Positions 44,451 through 55,004 of a stretch of DNA of 64,000 nt are shown here, piece after piece. Each line of letters begins with the position of its first letter. Within the stretch, counting starts at the first letter, position 1. The stretch is from Schistocephalus solidus (lineage: Eukaryota > Platyhelminthes > Cestoda > Diphyllobothriidea > Diphyllobothriidae). Both the position numbers and the translations under genes were made by a program. The notes under the pieces were generated by a model. That model was not told where the DNA came from and did not search any database. It was given only the letters and a program-made list of their open reading frames with translations. Location of the stretch: the NCBI GenBank assembly GCA_017591395.1, contig WEDG01007062.1:1-64000 (forward strand), given 5' to 3'.

Positions 44451-45415
44451 TTGTCCTATCACTTGTGATTGAGTGTATTACTTATGGTAGGCAGTGCTTA
44501 CCGATCGCTTTATGGGACCTTCTGGCCCGGTTGTGCTTTGGAACATGTCCGGCAGGAGTTGGACACAGAGGCAGAGGCGTCTGTCTAGCATATGTCATGA
44601 ACCAGAATGGTTCCCCACTTTGTCGGACACAACAGTGGAACAGGCTATTTACCGGGCACGCACACATCAGTTTGATTTGAAGTTTCTTTGTTCACAGGGT
44701 GTGTTGGTCTATTGACTGAGGAGTAACTGCCAGACACCTAGGTCGTCATGGAACAGTGTGCATTTGGTGAAACCGGGCAGCTTCAGCCCTTCACCCAGTG
44801 AAAACGAAAATCCCGATAGCATGTAAACTTTATCAAGTTAAAATTTAAAAAAAGTTGATAAATTTGGCCTTCAAGAATGACTACTGTTTGCCTTCTCTGA
44901 TTGACCATAGATAATACTTTCGTGACGAGGAGTGAGGCTATACAGAATATAACGAAGATTGAATGTCATCTTGGTATACCGAGGATATGGATTCGATTTC
45001 TTGACCTTGGAATCTTGTCAATATACCGTGTAGAGTTTTACAAGTGGTCAACGACCAATACATGTTCTAAACCAGAATTATTGTTATTTTCACCTATATC
45101 AATCAGCGGTGTCCCTGACCTGTTAGAGACCTAGAAAGAGAGGATGCGTCTGTGGGTGCGAATTCAAAGGTGCTGTGTCCTAGTGCACTTGCGCTGCGAC
45201 AATTGCAACATGGGCTGTCCTGGCTGTCTGGATAATGCTACGTAATGCAGAAGTCGGCCTAAGCAGTTTTCTCAGTCACTGTAACTTTATTCACCTCCGA
45301 TTTCTCCGACCCATTTAGATACTGTTGTGCTGGTAGTTCAGTCTGCTATCAGGAACTGAAGCGAGAGTTGTTGCGCATGTATATTTTCGTTTTCGTCATC
45401 ATCGTCGTCATTATC
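44451..45415. other. Non-coding stretch, nothing recognised
   Basis: A 130-codon plus frame (44288-44680) runs out of the SINE into this stretch and overlaps frames in the other direction; it has no domain. Nothing else is seen before the TCC tract. Confidence 0.4.
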
Positions 45416-45419
45416 ATCC

Positions 45420-45796
45420 CCTCCTCCTCCTCCTCCTCCTCCTCCTCCTCCTCCTCCTCCTCCTCCTCCTCCTCCTCCTCCTCCTCCTCCTCCTCCTCCT
45501 CCTCCTCCTCCTCCTCCTCCTCCTCCTCCTCCTCCTCCTCCTCCTCCTCCTCCTCCTCCCTCCTCCCTCCTCCTCCCTCCTCCTCCTCCTCCTCCCTCCT
45601 CCTCCTCCTCCTCCTCCTCCTCCTCCTCCTCCTCCTCCTCCTCCTCCTCCTCCTCATCCTCATCCTCATCCTCCTCTTCCTCCTCCTCTTCCTCCTCCCC
45701 TCCTCCTCCTCCTCCTCCTCCTCCTCCTCCTCCTCCTCATCCTCCTCCTCCTCCCTCCTTCTCCTCCCTCCTCCTCCTCCCTTCCTCCTCCTCCTC
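45420..45796 (+). repeat. Long (TCC)n polypyrimidine tract
   Basis: About 375 bases of almost pure TCC triplets with a few TCCC, TCAT and TTCC interruptions in the right half. All pyrimidine on the plus strand except a few A. Poly-Ser, poly-Leu and poly-Glu/Arg frames across it are by-products. Confidence 0.95.
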
Positions 45797-46239
45797 AAGT
45801 TAATTTGGTATACAAATAAACGGAGGCAGTAGGTAGAGCAATGTGAAAGTATAGTGGACGGTTTTAGTGTATAAGCCCAACTTCTCACGTCATACATTCG
45901 GACTACCGCAAAACGGGACCGTACCAAACGTAAACAAGGGAGCAAATGACTTCGTCTATCACTTTCGGTTGAAGCAGGGCCGATGATCGGAGGTTGTGAC
46001 ACCTATCAGGCCGAAAGATGGAGCGTTCTGTTTCCATGGTTATCAATAACAGGCTACTGCGAAGACCCAGGACCATGCCACCGAGCACGCGTACCTGCAT
46101 CTCTTGCTGGGCCTACAAATGGGATGTGAACGGCGTCAAAACCAAAGGAGGGGGGGTCGGTCGGAATCGTTTATACGACCCCACATACAGTACAGGGGTA
46201 TAGGAGCACCACGACCGCGTACTACACGTGGCCTTCGAA
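45797..46239. other. Non-coding stretch, nothing recognised
   Basis: No domain or repeat match is visible apart from the approach to the inverted telomere-like module. Confidence 0.4.
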
Positions 46240-46440
46240 TAAATTCCAATAAGGGCAAATATTCCCGTATCCTTATCCCAACCCAAACCTTGACCATAAC
46301 GCTACTAGGAACCCTAACCCCAAACTTAACCCTGAGTCTACTTTATCTGGCTTTCGACGCAAAGCCACCTGCATTACGGGCGGTTCCTGTTCCCACGTCA
46401 TTCCGAGGGGAGGGAGGACGGGGGTCATATAAACAATCCC
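46240..46440 (-). repeat. Telomere-like dispersed module, copy 3 (inverted)
   Basis: Read on the minus strand: TTGTTTATATGACCCCCGTC, GGGAACAGGAACCGCCCGTA, then TCAGGGTTAAGTTTGGGGTT and AGGGTTCCTAG. This is the same layout as copies 1 and 2. Confidence 0.55.
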
Positions 46441-46444
46441 TACC

Positions 46445-47080
46445 AGGTGTGTCAAACATTCTGTTGTGATGCCCATCTCCGACTGAAATTTTATTCGTGT
46501 CGTATGAGCTACCGACGCGCGCGACAGTCTCCCTCCCCATGGTTCCACTTGTACTCAGGCAGACGCTGACCGCCTAATTTCATTGATTGCCCCGTCGTTT
46601 GCTATTTACAAGTTGTCGTTCGTACGATCTTATCTTTATACTGTTTGCGACTGGAAGTCCAATAATCTTGATGCCCCGAGAAAACTCAATCGATCAAATC
46701 AACCCCTGTGATCCAGTTTTCGGCCTCGCCGACCCACCCTGCTTCTGGTAGCTACATAGACTTGCTCGTGCGCTGCGTCGAATGCCTAAGTGATGACTCA
46801 TGTCACCTACTGATTGGTTCTCCGCGCACTATGCTTCAAACTCTGCGTGCCTACTTGGCTCTTTGTCCGTAGACTGCCCACTATACGTCTAATGGTCTCA
46901 CAACGGACTGCGCTGCCGATGCACTGGACGAAAACGGGGTTCAGACTGGGCGTACCGCACGCGATCTGATAACTACTGGAGCACACGGGAGGCGCATAAT
47001 GGCAGGCTTTACCCGTAGACAGTTACGCCACCTCAGCCAGTGGGCCCAATCCCATCCTCAACTGACCGGCAGGCTTGGAC
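46445..47080. other. Non-coding stretch, nothing recognised
   Basis: No match is visible. It ends where LINE copy E is cut off, after the minus-strand residues DLFAEGCAE. Confidence 0.4.
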
Positions 47081-47084
47081 AGGC

Positions 47085-47998
47085 TCGGCGCAGCCTTCGG
47101 CGAAGAGGTCCATGCTCCTTTGCATGTCCTCCTCCGTCACGGTGTTAAGGGCGCAGTCGTCCGCGAAGAGTAAGTCATTGACTGTAGTCGTAGACACGCG
47201 CGTTGGAGATTGCATACGCCGACTGTTGAGAAGGTGCCCGTCAGTTCTGTAGGCGATGCGGATACCAGGCTGCTCATCACGGAAGGCGTCCACCAGCATA
47301 GCAGAGAACATGAGACTGAAGAGGGTGGAGGCCAGTACGCAGCCCTGCTTCACTCCGTTGGTCACTGCGAATGCTTCGGATACCGTCCCGTTGTCAGTAA
47401 CGCGCGCCGTCATCCCGTCATGAAGCTGACGCACCATGTGCGTGAACCGCTCAGGACAACCAAATTTCTGCATGACTTTCCACAGTCCGTCACGATTCAC
47501 CATGTCAAAGGCTTTCGTCAGATCCACGAAGGTAGTTTATAGGTGAGTTCGCATCTCCTGGCACTTCTCTTGTAGTTGGTGGGCGGCAAATATCATATCG
47601 GTTGTTCCGCGGTGTCGGCGGAAGCCACATTGGCTTTCCGGGAGCAGGCTCTGCTCTAGGTGACCGCTCAGACGATTGAGAAGGATAAGGGCGAAGATCT
47701 TCCCGGTGATGTTGAGCAATGAGATGCCACTGTGATTATCACAGAGCTGCCGGTTCCCCTTCCGTTTGTAGAGATGGACGATGGTCACGTCTTTGAAATC
47801 CGGAGGAACTTGTCCTTGGGGCCACATCTCCTGGAAGAGAGTTGTGAGTTTTGCCATCAGCCGGGGCCCACCGTGCTTGTAGACTTCCGGTGGGATTGCG
47901 TCGGATCCAGGTGCTTTACCGCTGGAAATATGCTGCATGGCCCGGATGGTTTCTGGTAGGGAAGGCGGTAGATCCAGGTCATTGTTCATGTCCACTTG
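47085..47998 (-). pseudogene. LINE copy E: reverse transcriptase
   Basis: Two open stretches separated by one TAA (47534-47536 region): DLDLPPSLPETIRAMQHISS, GKAPGSDAIPPEVYKHGGPR, GLLPESQCGFRRHRG-type LLPESQCGFRRHRGTTDMIF, then DLTKAFDMVNRDGLWKVMQK (motif A), NGVKQGCVLASTLFSLMFSA (motif B) and NDLLFADDCALNTVTEEDMQ (motif C, FADD intact). The TAA replaces a Tyr codon and lies at the same codon as in copy A. Apart from it, this is the most nearly intact RT palm of the window. It is cut off after MDLFAEGCAE. Confidence 0.85.
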
Positions 47999-48560
47999 AG
48001 GGAGCCGGTCAATGGCAGCATCGGAGATGGCTTATGAGCAATTAAGGACACTTCTGCAGTACTCGACCCAGCGCTTCAGAATTTGCGATTTCTCTGTCAG
48101 CAGTGTTGTGCCGTCAGAGCTGAGCAGTGGTGCGGTCCCCTTGATACACGGACCGTAGATGGCCTTGATGACTTTGAAAAGGTTTTCTATTTAATTGCGG
48201 TCCGCATACCCCTGGATTTCCTCAGCCTTTCGGATCATCCAGGCATCCTGCATCTCTCGCAGCCGTTGCTTTACAAGGCACTGGCATCTGAAGAAGGCTG
48301 CTTTGGTGGCTTCAGTCCGAAGGTCCATGTAGGCTTTGTGTAGTCCATTCTTCTCCGCCAGTAAGTTGCTGATGTCGGCGTCATTAGCGTCAAACCAGTC
48401 CTGGTGTTGACGGCGTGCGCGTCCGAGGACTTCAAGGGTGGTGAACTGGATGACATTTTCGCAGTTGACCACATAGTGTCTCCACGGTAGCATTAGCAGC
48501 TGGAGCATGTAGGTCCTCCAGTTTCTCGGTTATTTGTTTGCTGAAATCAAAACAGTGAGC
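47999..48560 (-). pseudogene. LINE copy E: endonuclease-RT linker
   Basis: A 105-codon frame (48191-48508) carries VIQFTTLEVLGRARRQHQDW, DANDADISNLLAEKNGLHKA, DLRTEATKAAFFRCQCLVKQ and AWMIRKAEEIQGYADRN. The stretch up to the RT includes LLSSDGTTLLTEKSQILKRW-like codons with stops. Confidence 0.75.
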
Positions 48561-48604
48561 AGGCAAATTTAATAAATTAGTATTTAACTTACCTGGTGGC
48601 CTCT

Positions 48605-49333
48605 TACCTTATGGTCTTCGTCGGGGTTGCAGTCGGAGCCTCATCTGGGAGATGACGAGGTGGGGATCTGTCCAAACATCGGCATCGTGGATCGCCTTTG
48701 TTACCAGCACGTCCTGTCGATCTCGCTTCCGGACGAGAACATAGTCCAGCAGATGCCAGCGCCGCGACTGAGGTTGCATCCACGTGACCTTCTCCCGCGT
48801 CGGAAGCCGGAAGTAGGTGTTGGTGAGCAGGAGACGGTGTTCCGCACATGTTCGCAGAAGAAGGAGGCCGTTATCGTTACAGATATCGTGACCGTGGGAC
48901 CCAGCATTCCCTGCCAGGCAGCGTGGTCCGTCCTGACGCGGGCGTTGAAGTCACCAAGGACAATTAACTTGTCCACCTTCGACACAGTCGCCAGCAGGGC
49001 ATGCAGGTCCTCGTAGAATTTGTCCTTCGCAGAATCAGAGCTCGTCATTGGGGGAGCGTAGGCGCTGATGATGGTGGCGAACTGGTCTCCCCGAAGAGGC
49101 AGGCGGAGGCTCATCAGGCGATCATTGACACCCTGTGGCAGACAGGGCAGACGTCCCACGATGTCATTCCGGATGGCAAAGGCAACACCAGCATCGCGTC
49201 GCTCTGCCTTTGGCCGGCCGCTCCAGAAGAAGGTTTAGCCGGCACCCACCTCCTCCAGCTGACCCTGCTCAGAGAATCTGGTCTCGCTGAGAGCAGCAAT
49301 GTCCACCTTGTAGCACGCCAGTTCCCGAGCGTT
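48605..49333 (-). pseudogene. LINE copy E: endonuclease, N-terminus missing
   Basis: Starts abruptly at LGTGVLQGGH-like codons (AREL region) and shows [14 protein letters not shown] codons, [60 protein letters not shown] and, after a frameshift near 48900, codons for [15 protein letters not shown]. The first motif (AAWNVR) was lost with the 550-base deletion. Confidence 0.75.
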
Positions 49334-49428
49334 AGAGGCGGCCACAGGAGCATTCACCACCTGTACGAGACAAATGGAGCGACCAAACGCTAGCTGTGTG
49401 GTGCTACCCCTAACGAGTAACCCCTACT

Positions 49429-49618
49429 ACCCCACCACCACCACCATCATCGTCATCATTATCATTAGTAGTATTATTAGTAGTAGTTGTGGTGGTAGTA
49501 GTTATTGTGATAGTAGTAGTAGTATTAGTAGTAGTAGTAGTAGTAGAAGTAGTATTAGTAGTAGTAGTAGTAGTAGTAGTAGAAGTAGTAGTAGTAGTAG
49601 TAGTGGTAGCAGTAGTAT

Positions 49619-49704
<86 letters not shown>
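49429..49704 (+). repeat. Compound CCA/ATT/TAG microsatellite
   Basis: Begins with CCACCACCACC, passes through CATCAT and ATTATTAG units and becomes about 200 bases of (GTA)n with ATT and GAA interruptions. It lies at the 5' border of LINE copy E. Confidence 0.9.
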
Positions 49705-50800
49705 AAATCAACATCACCACCCCCAATACCACTATACTTCTCCTACTTTCAATCGTCACCTTAAAGATGGTGAAAGGAAAATTGGGAGACACATCAAGCT
49801 TACATATAAGGACAGTAGACGACAACTTGTTAAATGTAGGACCTTCTAATGTGGAGAATAGCACATTAAGCCATGTTATAAAGGGGCCGTAGCTGCAAGG
49901 ATGAGGTTCCATTTACAAAGCCTTAGGGGTCATGCAACTGCGTTTCACAAAAGAGTTATTTTGATGACCGAAATGGAAAAAAAACTTTAATTTACACGAC
50001 CTTATTTCATCCGCTCTATCTGACTTGGCTTCGTTGTGGCCCGGCTCCTATAGCCTTACGTTTAAGGTCCAGCCACAAAGCGTAGCTGTAGTCTGTTAAG
50101 CAATAATAACTAGCGTAAAAACACGGACTTGCCGAAATAAGTGTCATAAGCACATCCACAATAGCAATAGCAAACTTTACTGCAACACAAACTGAGATGT
50201 GCTCAGCCACACAGAGAGTTCCTTTTTATGTCTCAGACCTCCTTACTGTCGATACTCTGGGCCATGGCATCTCGCACCGAGAGTTCGAAAACCACGTGTG
50301 CGTTGCTTAGGCCGTCGCGTGCGCATCAATCTAACCTGAGGGTGTCGGATCGATATCTCGCATTAAGACCCAACAGATTAATCGATACTAGCGGAAAGGC
50401 CAGCTCCAGAACGCAGATGAACAGAAAGCTATATGAACTGATCGATACCTGTTGCCATGGCAAGTAGCCTCAGGTGATTTCAAAGACCTGTCAAAATTGC
50501 ATGGGTAATTGCCAGATATGGCAACTGTTTAAATGACTAGCGCAATGCTGACGGCATCAGGATTACCACCTCCAAAAGGGCTGAACGTACGCGTTCAGCA
50601 ACAAAATAAGATAAGTTAAAATTTTAAGCTTTTCTGATCATCCGTATGCAAGTCCAAGGGTTAATGGGTAGTTATCGTTCAGGTAGTCTTTATACCATAA
50701 CTCCATTCCTCCAGAATGATGGTTTGTCTCCTGCCTGGGGTCTCAACCTACAGTGGATTTCGGCTTTTGTAGCAAAATTATCGTTGAATTTATACATGAC
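49705..50800. other. Non-coding stretch, nothing recognised
   Basis: No domain or repeat match is visible. A 79-codon plus frame (50228-50467) is unassigned. Confidence 0.4.
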
Positions 50801-50805
50801 AGTTT

Positions 50806-51155
50806 GACCGTCGTAGTTTAACGATGTCCACCGTATACTCCGCAGCAGGGTTGGGCAGGAACGGGGAATTGCGCTGGATTATAGTGAGAGTAGACTAGCA
50901 CTGCATTTACCCCACTCCCTGTTCCGCTCCGCCATCTGGGTCCTGTGTCAAGACAGAGTCAAGAAGACCGGAGATGGGAGAGGACGCAGGCCCACACACT
51001 GCGGTTCACCACAAACAAGAACACCGCAACAAAATGGGGGAGGCTTGGATTCCAGCTGCGTGGGAGTGCCATAAAGGTCACAGTAAGAGGGAGCCATTGC
51101 AGACTGACTCTAAGTCCGCCAGTCAGCCACTCCACACAAACACACATTGGGCTGC
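50806..51155 (-). mobile_element. LINE 3' tail fragment
   Basis: Minus-oriented: TTTGACCGTCGTAGTTTAAC, GATGTCCACCGTATACTCC, GACAGAGTCAAGAAGACCGG, AGATGGGAGAGGACGCAGG, GCGTGGGAGTGCCATAAAGG and CCGCCAGTCAGCCACTCCAC follow the tail-to-upstream order of the LINE 3' region. About 60 bases in the middle (51000-51050) do not match. Confidence 0.75.
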
Positions 51156-51159
51156 ATTT

Positions 51160-51740
51160 ACACAGACGGTAACTAACACCTGTGCTGATAGTGTTGTGCC
51201 CCCCCCAACCCCCAACTCACGCTTGTATTACCACCTGTGGTTACGCCTATCTAGAAGTAAATTCTCAAATTAGAAGGGTAAAGCAGAGATAAAACTACCG
51301 TTAGCTGATACATCAGCAGTTTACACGCCTTTAAGTGCATCGCTCTCCGGATATTCAGCCTCTTCGACAGTGAGGAATAAGTGGCGGCTCTTCACTATGG
51401 ACAATGCATCCGTATTTCCCAGGTTCTAAGCGTGTTCCTTCATGCAATTCCCTTCGATATACGCAGTTAGTTCCGCGGGAATTGCACTGGGCCATTAACC
51501 AAGGATTATTTGGTTTCATAATTGCAAAATGCATTATTAATTGTCACCTCTGGGTGCAGCCGATTCTCAGATGGTGGACAGTTGCGCAGAAGACCGGGAC
51601 AAAGATTGCAAGTTGGTCATATTTTCGTCCGTCTCGCTGCAGCGTTTCCAGTCTCCTGGCAGTTCGGAAATCGTAATCGAAGACCTTCACCGCGTAACCT
51701 ACAGAGTGGGCGCAGCACTTGTGACTTGTACCAGAAGTAG
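51160..51740. other. Non-coding stretch, nothing recognised
   Basis: Apart from a short C-rich run near 51200 nothing stands out. Overlapping 70-90 codon frames on both strands around 51404-51750 have no domain pattern. Confidence 0.4.
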
Positions 51741-51744
51741 TTTG

Positions 51745-52130
51745 TACTGATGCCCACGTGTGCAGCATCTATCGCACTCTCTCTTCCTTCAGACACTTTT
51801 GTCCGATGGACACAGTGGCTGGCAAAACTGAATTCCCCATCTACGCGTGCTACACACGGTCTGGTCCTCAGTACATGTAACAGGCTTCTGCGTGGGCGAC
51901 TGGGATCCCAAATGCATGAGATGACCATAACAGCCATATTTAGAAGGAGCACTTGCAGCTTGACTCTCAAACCTCCATTCACTCCAAAATATTCCCATGG
52001 GGACCGAGTAACCCCGTCAGTCGCCAACCTTCCAAGCCAAGACTGTTAGTTCCTCGTGATTGCTTCAAGTGTGTCAAATTCGGTAATCTGGAGGATGTGC
52101 TCATTTGTCATGGGTACTGATTCCCCAGCA
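51745..52130 (-). mobile_element. Decayed LINE 3'-region fragment
   Basis: Minus-oriented strings in LINE 3' order: CTATCGCACTCTCTCTTCC, CTACACACGGTCTGGTCC, CATATTTAGAAGGAGCACTT, GACCGAGTAACCCCGTCAGT, CCAACCTTCCAAGCCAAGAC and GTGATTGCTTCAAGTGTGTC. Confidence 0.6.
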
Positions 52131-52134
52131 TCGG

Positions 52135-52785
52135 CCCCAGTCTTCTGCCCTCGTATATGCAGAATAAGGTGTGGGATAGGAGAGGATGTGGCACATGCTG
52201 GTTTCGTCTCCAGAGGCTCATTCACACCTTAGTTAGCGCTCTACCGCAGTGGTACCAGGGTATCCTGAAGTTTGGGATTGAAAATTTAGTTTGTAGGGCC
52301 TGCCACATAATAATGCTGTTGGTGAAGATGAACAAACCATTTTCGAAATAGCAAAGTTCAACGTTGTCTCTACGTGGACAATGGGGTAGACACAGACTGG
52401 GTTTGCCTGAAGTGAAAATGCAGCTGATCGCATCCGTGTAATGCACTTGCTGGCACCTTTGAAGCACACAACAGGAACCATTCTGTCCTTGACCTTCGGT
52501 CATCCAGAGGATAAGAAACCCTTAGAAACTCACAATCGTGCTTCTTGCTGACCACTCTCAAGGTCACCAACGTCGCCGCAGACCCATATCAACTTCGCCT
52601 GTCCAACGCTGCGTGCCGAATCTGACAACCTCCACCAACACCCTGACGCCAATCGAACTTTCTCCCTTCACCGATTGGCCGCAGCCGGACGAAGTCTCGA
52701 GCGTATACATTTCGACTGCCACTTACCTGATTAGAGTGCTTGTTGCAACTAATTTTTTGAGCTTTCTGTACGCTCTTTTGACCCG
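52135..52785. other. Non-coding stretch, nothing recognised
   Basis: Contains overlapping minus frames (52222-52570, 82-93 codons) and a 110-codon plus frame (52538-52870), none with a recognisable domain. Confidence 0.4.
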
Positions 52786-52789
52786 ACAT

Positions 52790-53110
52790 TTCGACCGTCG
52801 TAGTCCGACGATGTCCACCGTATGCTCCACGGGAAAGTGGAGCAGGGACGATGACTTGCGCGTGATTTAATTTAAAGTGATAGTAGACTTGCGCTGCATC
52901 TACCGCACTCTCTCCTCCTCCCCCACCTGAGCCCGGTGTCAAGACCGAGTCAAGAAGACCGGGGGCGGGAGTGGACGCAGGTGGCTGGCGCGGCTGGGTC
53001 CCCTAAGTCCTAGCCGCCCCTAGGCGTGCCACCACACCTCCATGTTTGGCATTTGTTATGGGAGCGCAACCCGAATAACGCCTGCCGTGCCCAGTAAATG
53101 CTTGTCCAAC
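52790..53110 (-). mobile_element. LINE 3' tail fragment
   Basis: Minus-oriented, with an intact terminal hairpin CGTCGTAGTCCGACG, then GATGTCCACCGTATGCTCC, CTTGCGCGTGATTTAATTTA and CTCCCCCACCTGAGCCCGGT. After CCACCACACC it continues with ATTTGTTATGGGAGCGCAAC, a string also found after the fragment at 56270, so the two fragments share an unusual extension. Confidence 0.8.
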
Positions 53111-53235
53111 CTAAGTTGCCTTCCCCAGCTTGCGATTTGGGAACCTTCGTTTTGTCGACCATTGGAAACGCTCGCGTCTAACCCTATTTTGACACCCTAT
53201 GTCATTCTTAAATAACTGTGTAATTAGCTTGTTAT

Positions 53236-54153
53236 TATGTGTTTATGTGCCTATTAGGACACATGCGCCTCTACGAAAACCTCCGTTAAACCACCGGAGG
53301 CTAAGCTACATCAGCGCACACTACCTACACCAATACATCGAAAACACCCTCACAATCACCATTTACCAGAGTATATCACGGTTTCCTAGAAACCGTGGCT
53401 GGGAAGTCTGCTAATCTGACGCTTCCACCAGGCCACGCCGTCGGCTCAGTGTATGTGCTGTGTGTGTCGAGTGGCTGACCAGTGGACTGGGAGTCAGATG
53501 GCGATGGCTGCTCCATATCCCCTGAGTTAGTGAATCCTGGTGTGTGCGTTATGGGGGCCAGGTCATGCTGTGGCGCGCGAAGACGGGTACGCCGATCCGT
53601 CAGCCAATGCGCCCACTCCCCCCATCAGGCAACTGACCGGCTCGGACAGTGTCTGATGGTGCGGGTTAGGGAGAGAGTGAGGTCGACAGCTCAGCGCATA
53701 TTCCTCACTATAAACAATCTGACGTGCTTAAAACTATCACGGTGCGCTAAAAGCCGTGGCTTGGAAGGTTGCCAACTGACGGGATAATTCGGACCGCGTG
53801 GTCAGCCCATTGTGTGTTTTGTGTGGAGTGGCTGACTGGCGGACTGAGAGTCAGGTTGCAATGGCTCCTTCTTAATGTGGCCTTTATGGAACTCCCACTC
53901 CGTGGGATCCGAGCCAGGTGTGGTGGCACACCCAGGGGCGGCTCCGGCCGCGCCAGCCACCTGCGCCCTATCCCATCTCCGGTCTTATTGACTCTGTCTT
54001 GACACCGGGCTCAGGTGGGGGAGGAGGAGAGAGTGTGGTAGCTGCAGCGCAAGGCTACTATCACTTAAAACTAATTCACGCGCAAGTCACCGTCCCTGCA
54101 CCACCTGGTGTGGAGCATACGGTGGACCTCGTCGAAATCGACGGTCGAACTGC
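53236..54153 (+). mobile_element. LINE copy F: last finger codons plus full 3' region
   Basis: Plus-oriented. Begins inside the last finger (CCTATTAGGACACATGCGCC, TACGAAAACCTCCGTTAA) and runs through a complete 3' region to the tail (CAAGTCACCGTCCCTGCACC, TGGAGCATACGGTGGACC, ATCGACGGTCGAACTGCC). It is the best example of a 5'-truncated insertion with complete 3' end. It faces the minus-oriented fragment at 52790-53110. Confidence 0.8.
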
Positions 54154-54561
54154 CATGTGTTTTTGTCTTTCAGGTCGCTTCTTTCTATGATATCTGTACA
54201 AAAAATACACATCACAACGGAGCACCCAAAACATTTCCTGGCCGCGGTTTTCAATCCTCACCCCCTACTACCCGCGATTCCTTCTACGTCGTTCTTCACC
54301 GACCGCCTCTCCTTCATCGCTCAGTACACTGGTCGTACGTTCGGAAGAAACGGCCTCGGGGACATCGTCAGGCGAGGATTCATTTGAGCACTCAGCGACC
54401 GCTCCAATCCATGACAAAGAGTTGGCCCTCTGCGGATGGCGAATGGGCCGACCTTCGACCTTCAGCTACCGAAATTCTTGCTGCCGTGGTGGCTCAAAAG
54501 CACGATGGCCGGACACTCAACATTCATCAGACCCGTCCATAGAAACAATAGCTTGAAGATG
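54154..54561. other. Non-coding stretch, nothing recognised
   Basis: A 144-codon plus frame (54108-54542) runs out of the LINE tail; I see no domain in it and no independent start context. Unassigned. Confidence 0.4.
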
Positions 54562-54696
54562 ATAGGCCCGTCACGTGAATCAGTATATCGATTACTTCGT
54601 AAAGCTGGTGAATCTGGCCACGACGGACCTTCGACAGTCATCGGTGCAGACGGCCACAGACGCAAACGAGTGCAGTGGTCAACGTTGTCGTATCTG
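54562..54696 (+). repeat. Unnamed dispersed repeat U, copy 1
   Basis: Shares with 55884-56022 the strings TATATCGATTACTTCG, CATCGGTGC(A/G)G, CAGACGCA/CAGACACA and CGTTGTCGTATC/GCTGTCGTATCC at the same spacing. Sequence identity is moderate. A short frame (YIDYFVKLVNLATTDLRQ) crosses it but is broken in the other copy. Confidence 0.6.
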
Positions 54697-55004
54697 CACT
54701 ACAGAAAAAGTTCCACTATCCTGGACTGCACATGGCGGAGTCCCGAACTTGTTACACATTGCATAAGTTCAATGGTAGACTACGTGCACGGAAGTTAATT
54801 ACCCAACGACCCAAGCGGTGAAGGGGGAGTTTCTGATGATCAAAGCTGGTTACCTGTGTAAGGAGTACATCTTACCACCAACGGACAACATAATTGGGGT
54901 GGCGAAAGAGGATAATTACAGGAAAGCCGTTGCCACCGACAGGAATAAGACCACACACATTATTGGCAACACATTCCTGTGCGACCTTTCTCAGCCGGCA
55001 TCGA
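54697..55004. other. Non-coding stretch, nothing recognised
   Basis: Short unassigned stretch between repeat U and the telomere-like words. No motif visible. Confidence 0.4.

Larger units (their letters stand above)
47085..49410 (-). mobile_element. LINE copy E, 3'-truncated
   Basis: A minus-strand copy with RT, linker and most of the endonuclease but without thumb, fingers or 3' region, unusual for LINEs, which normally lose the 5' end. A 5' region piece (GGCCGCCTCTAAC) is joined directly to endonuclease codons (GCTCGGGAACTGG): about 550 bases present in B (17260-17811) are missing. The 5' flank runs into a CCA/TAG microsatellite. Confidence 0.85.

Noticed and set aside
45349..46002. Open frames of 154-217 codons across the TCC tract (poly-Ser, poly-Leu, poly-Glu/Arg)
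   Set aside because: They exist only because the repeat lacks stops; no non-repeat domain is attached.
47085..49410. Spliced (processed) 5' region in copy E
   Set aside because: The missing 550 bases in copy B are not bordered by GT and AG, so a deletion is more likely than splicing.
49374..49912. Open frames of 91-172 codons across the TAG/GTA tract
   Set aside because: Poly-Ser, poly-Val and poly-Leu by-products of the microsatellite.
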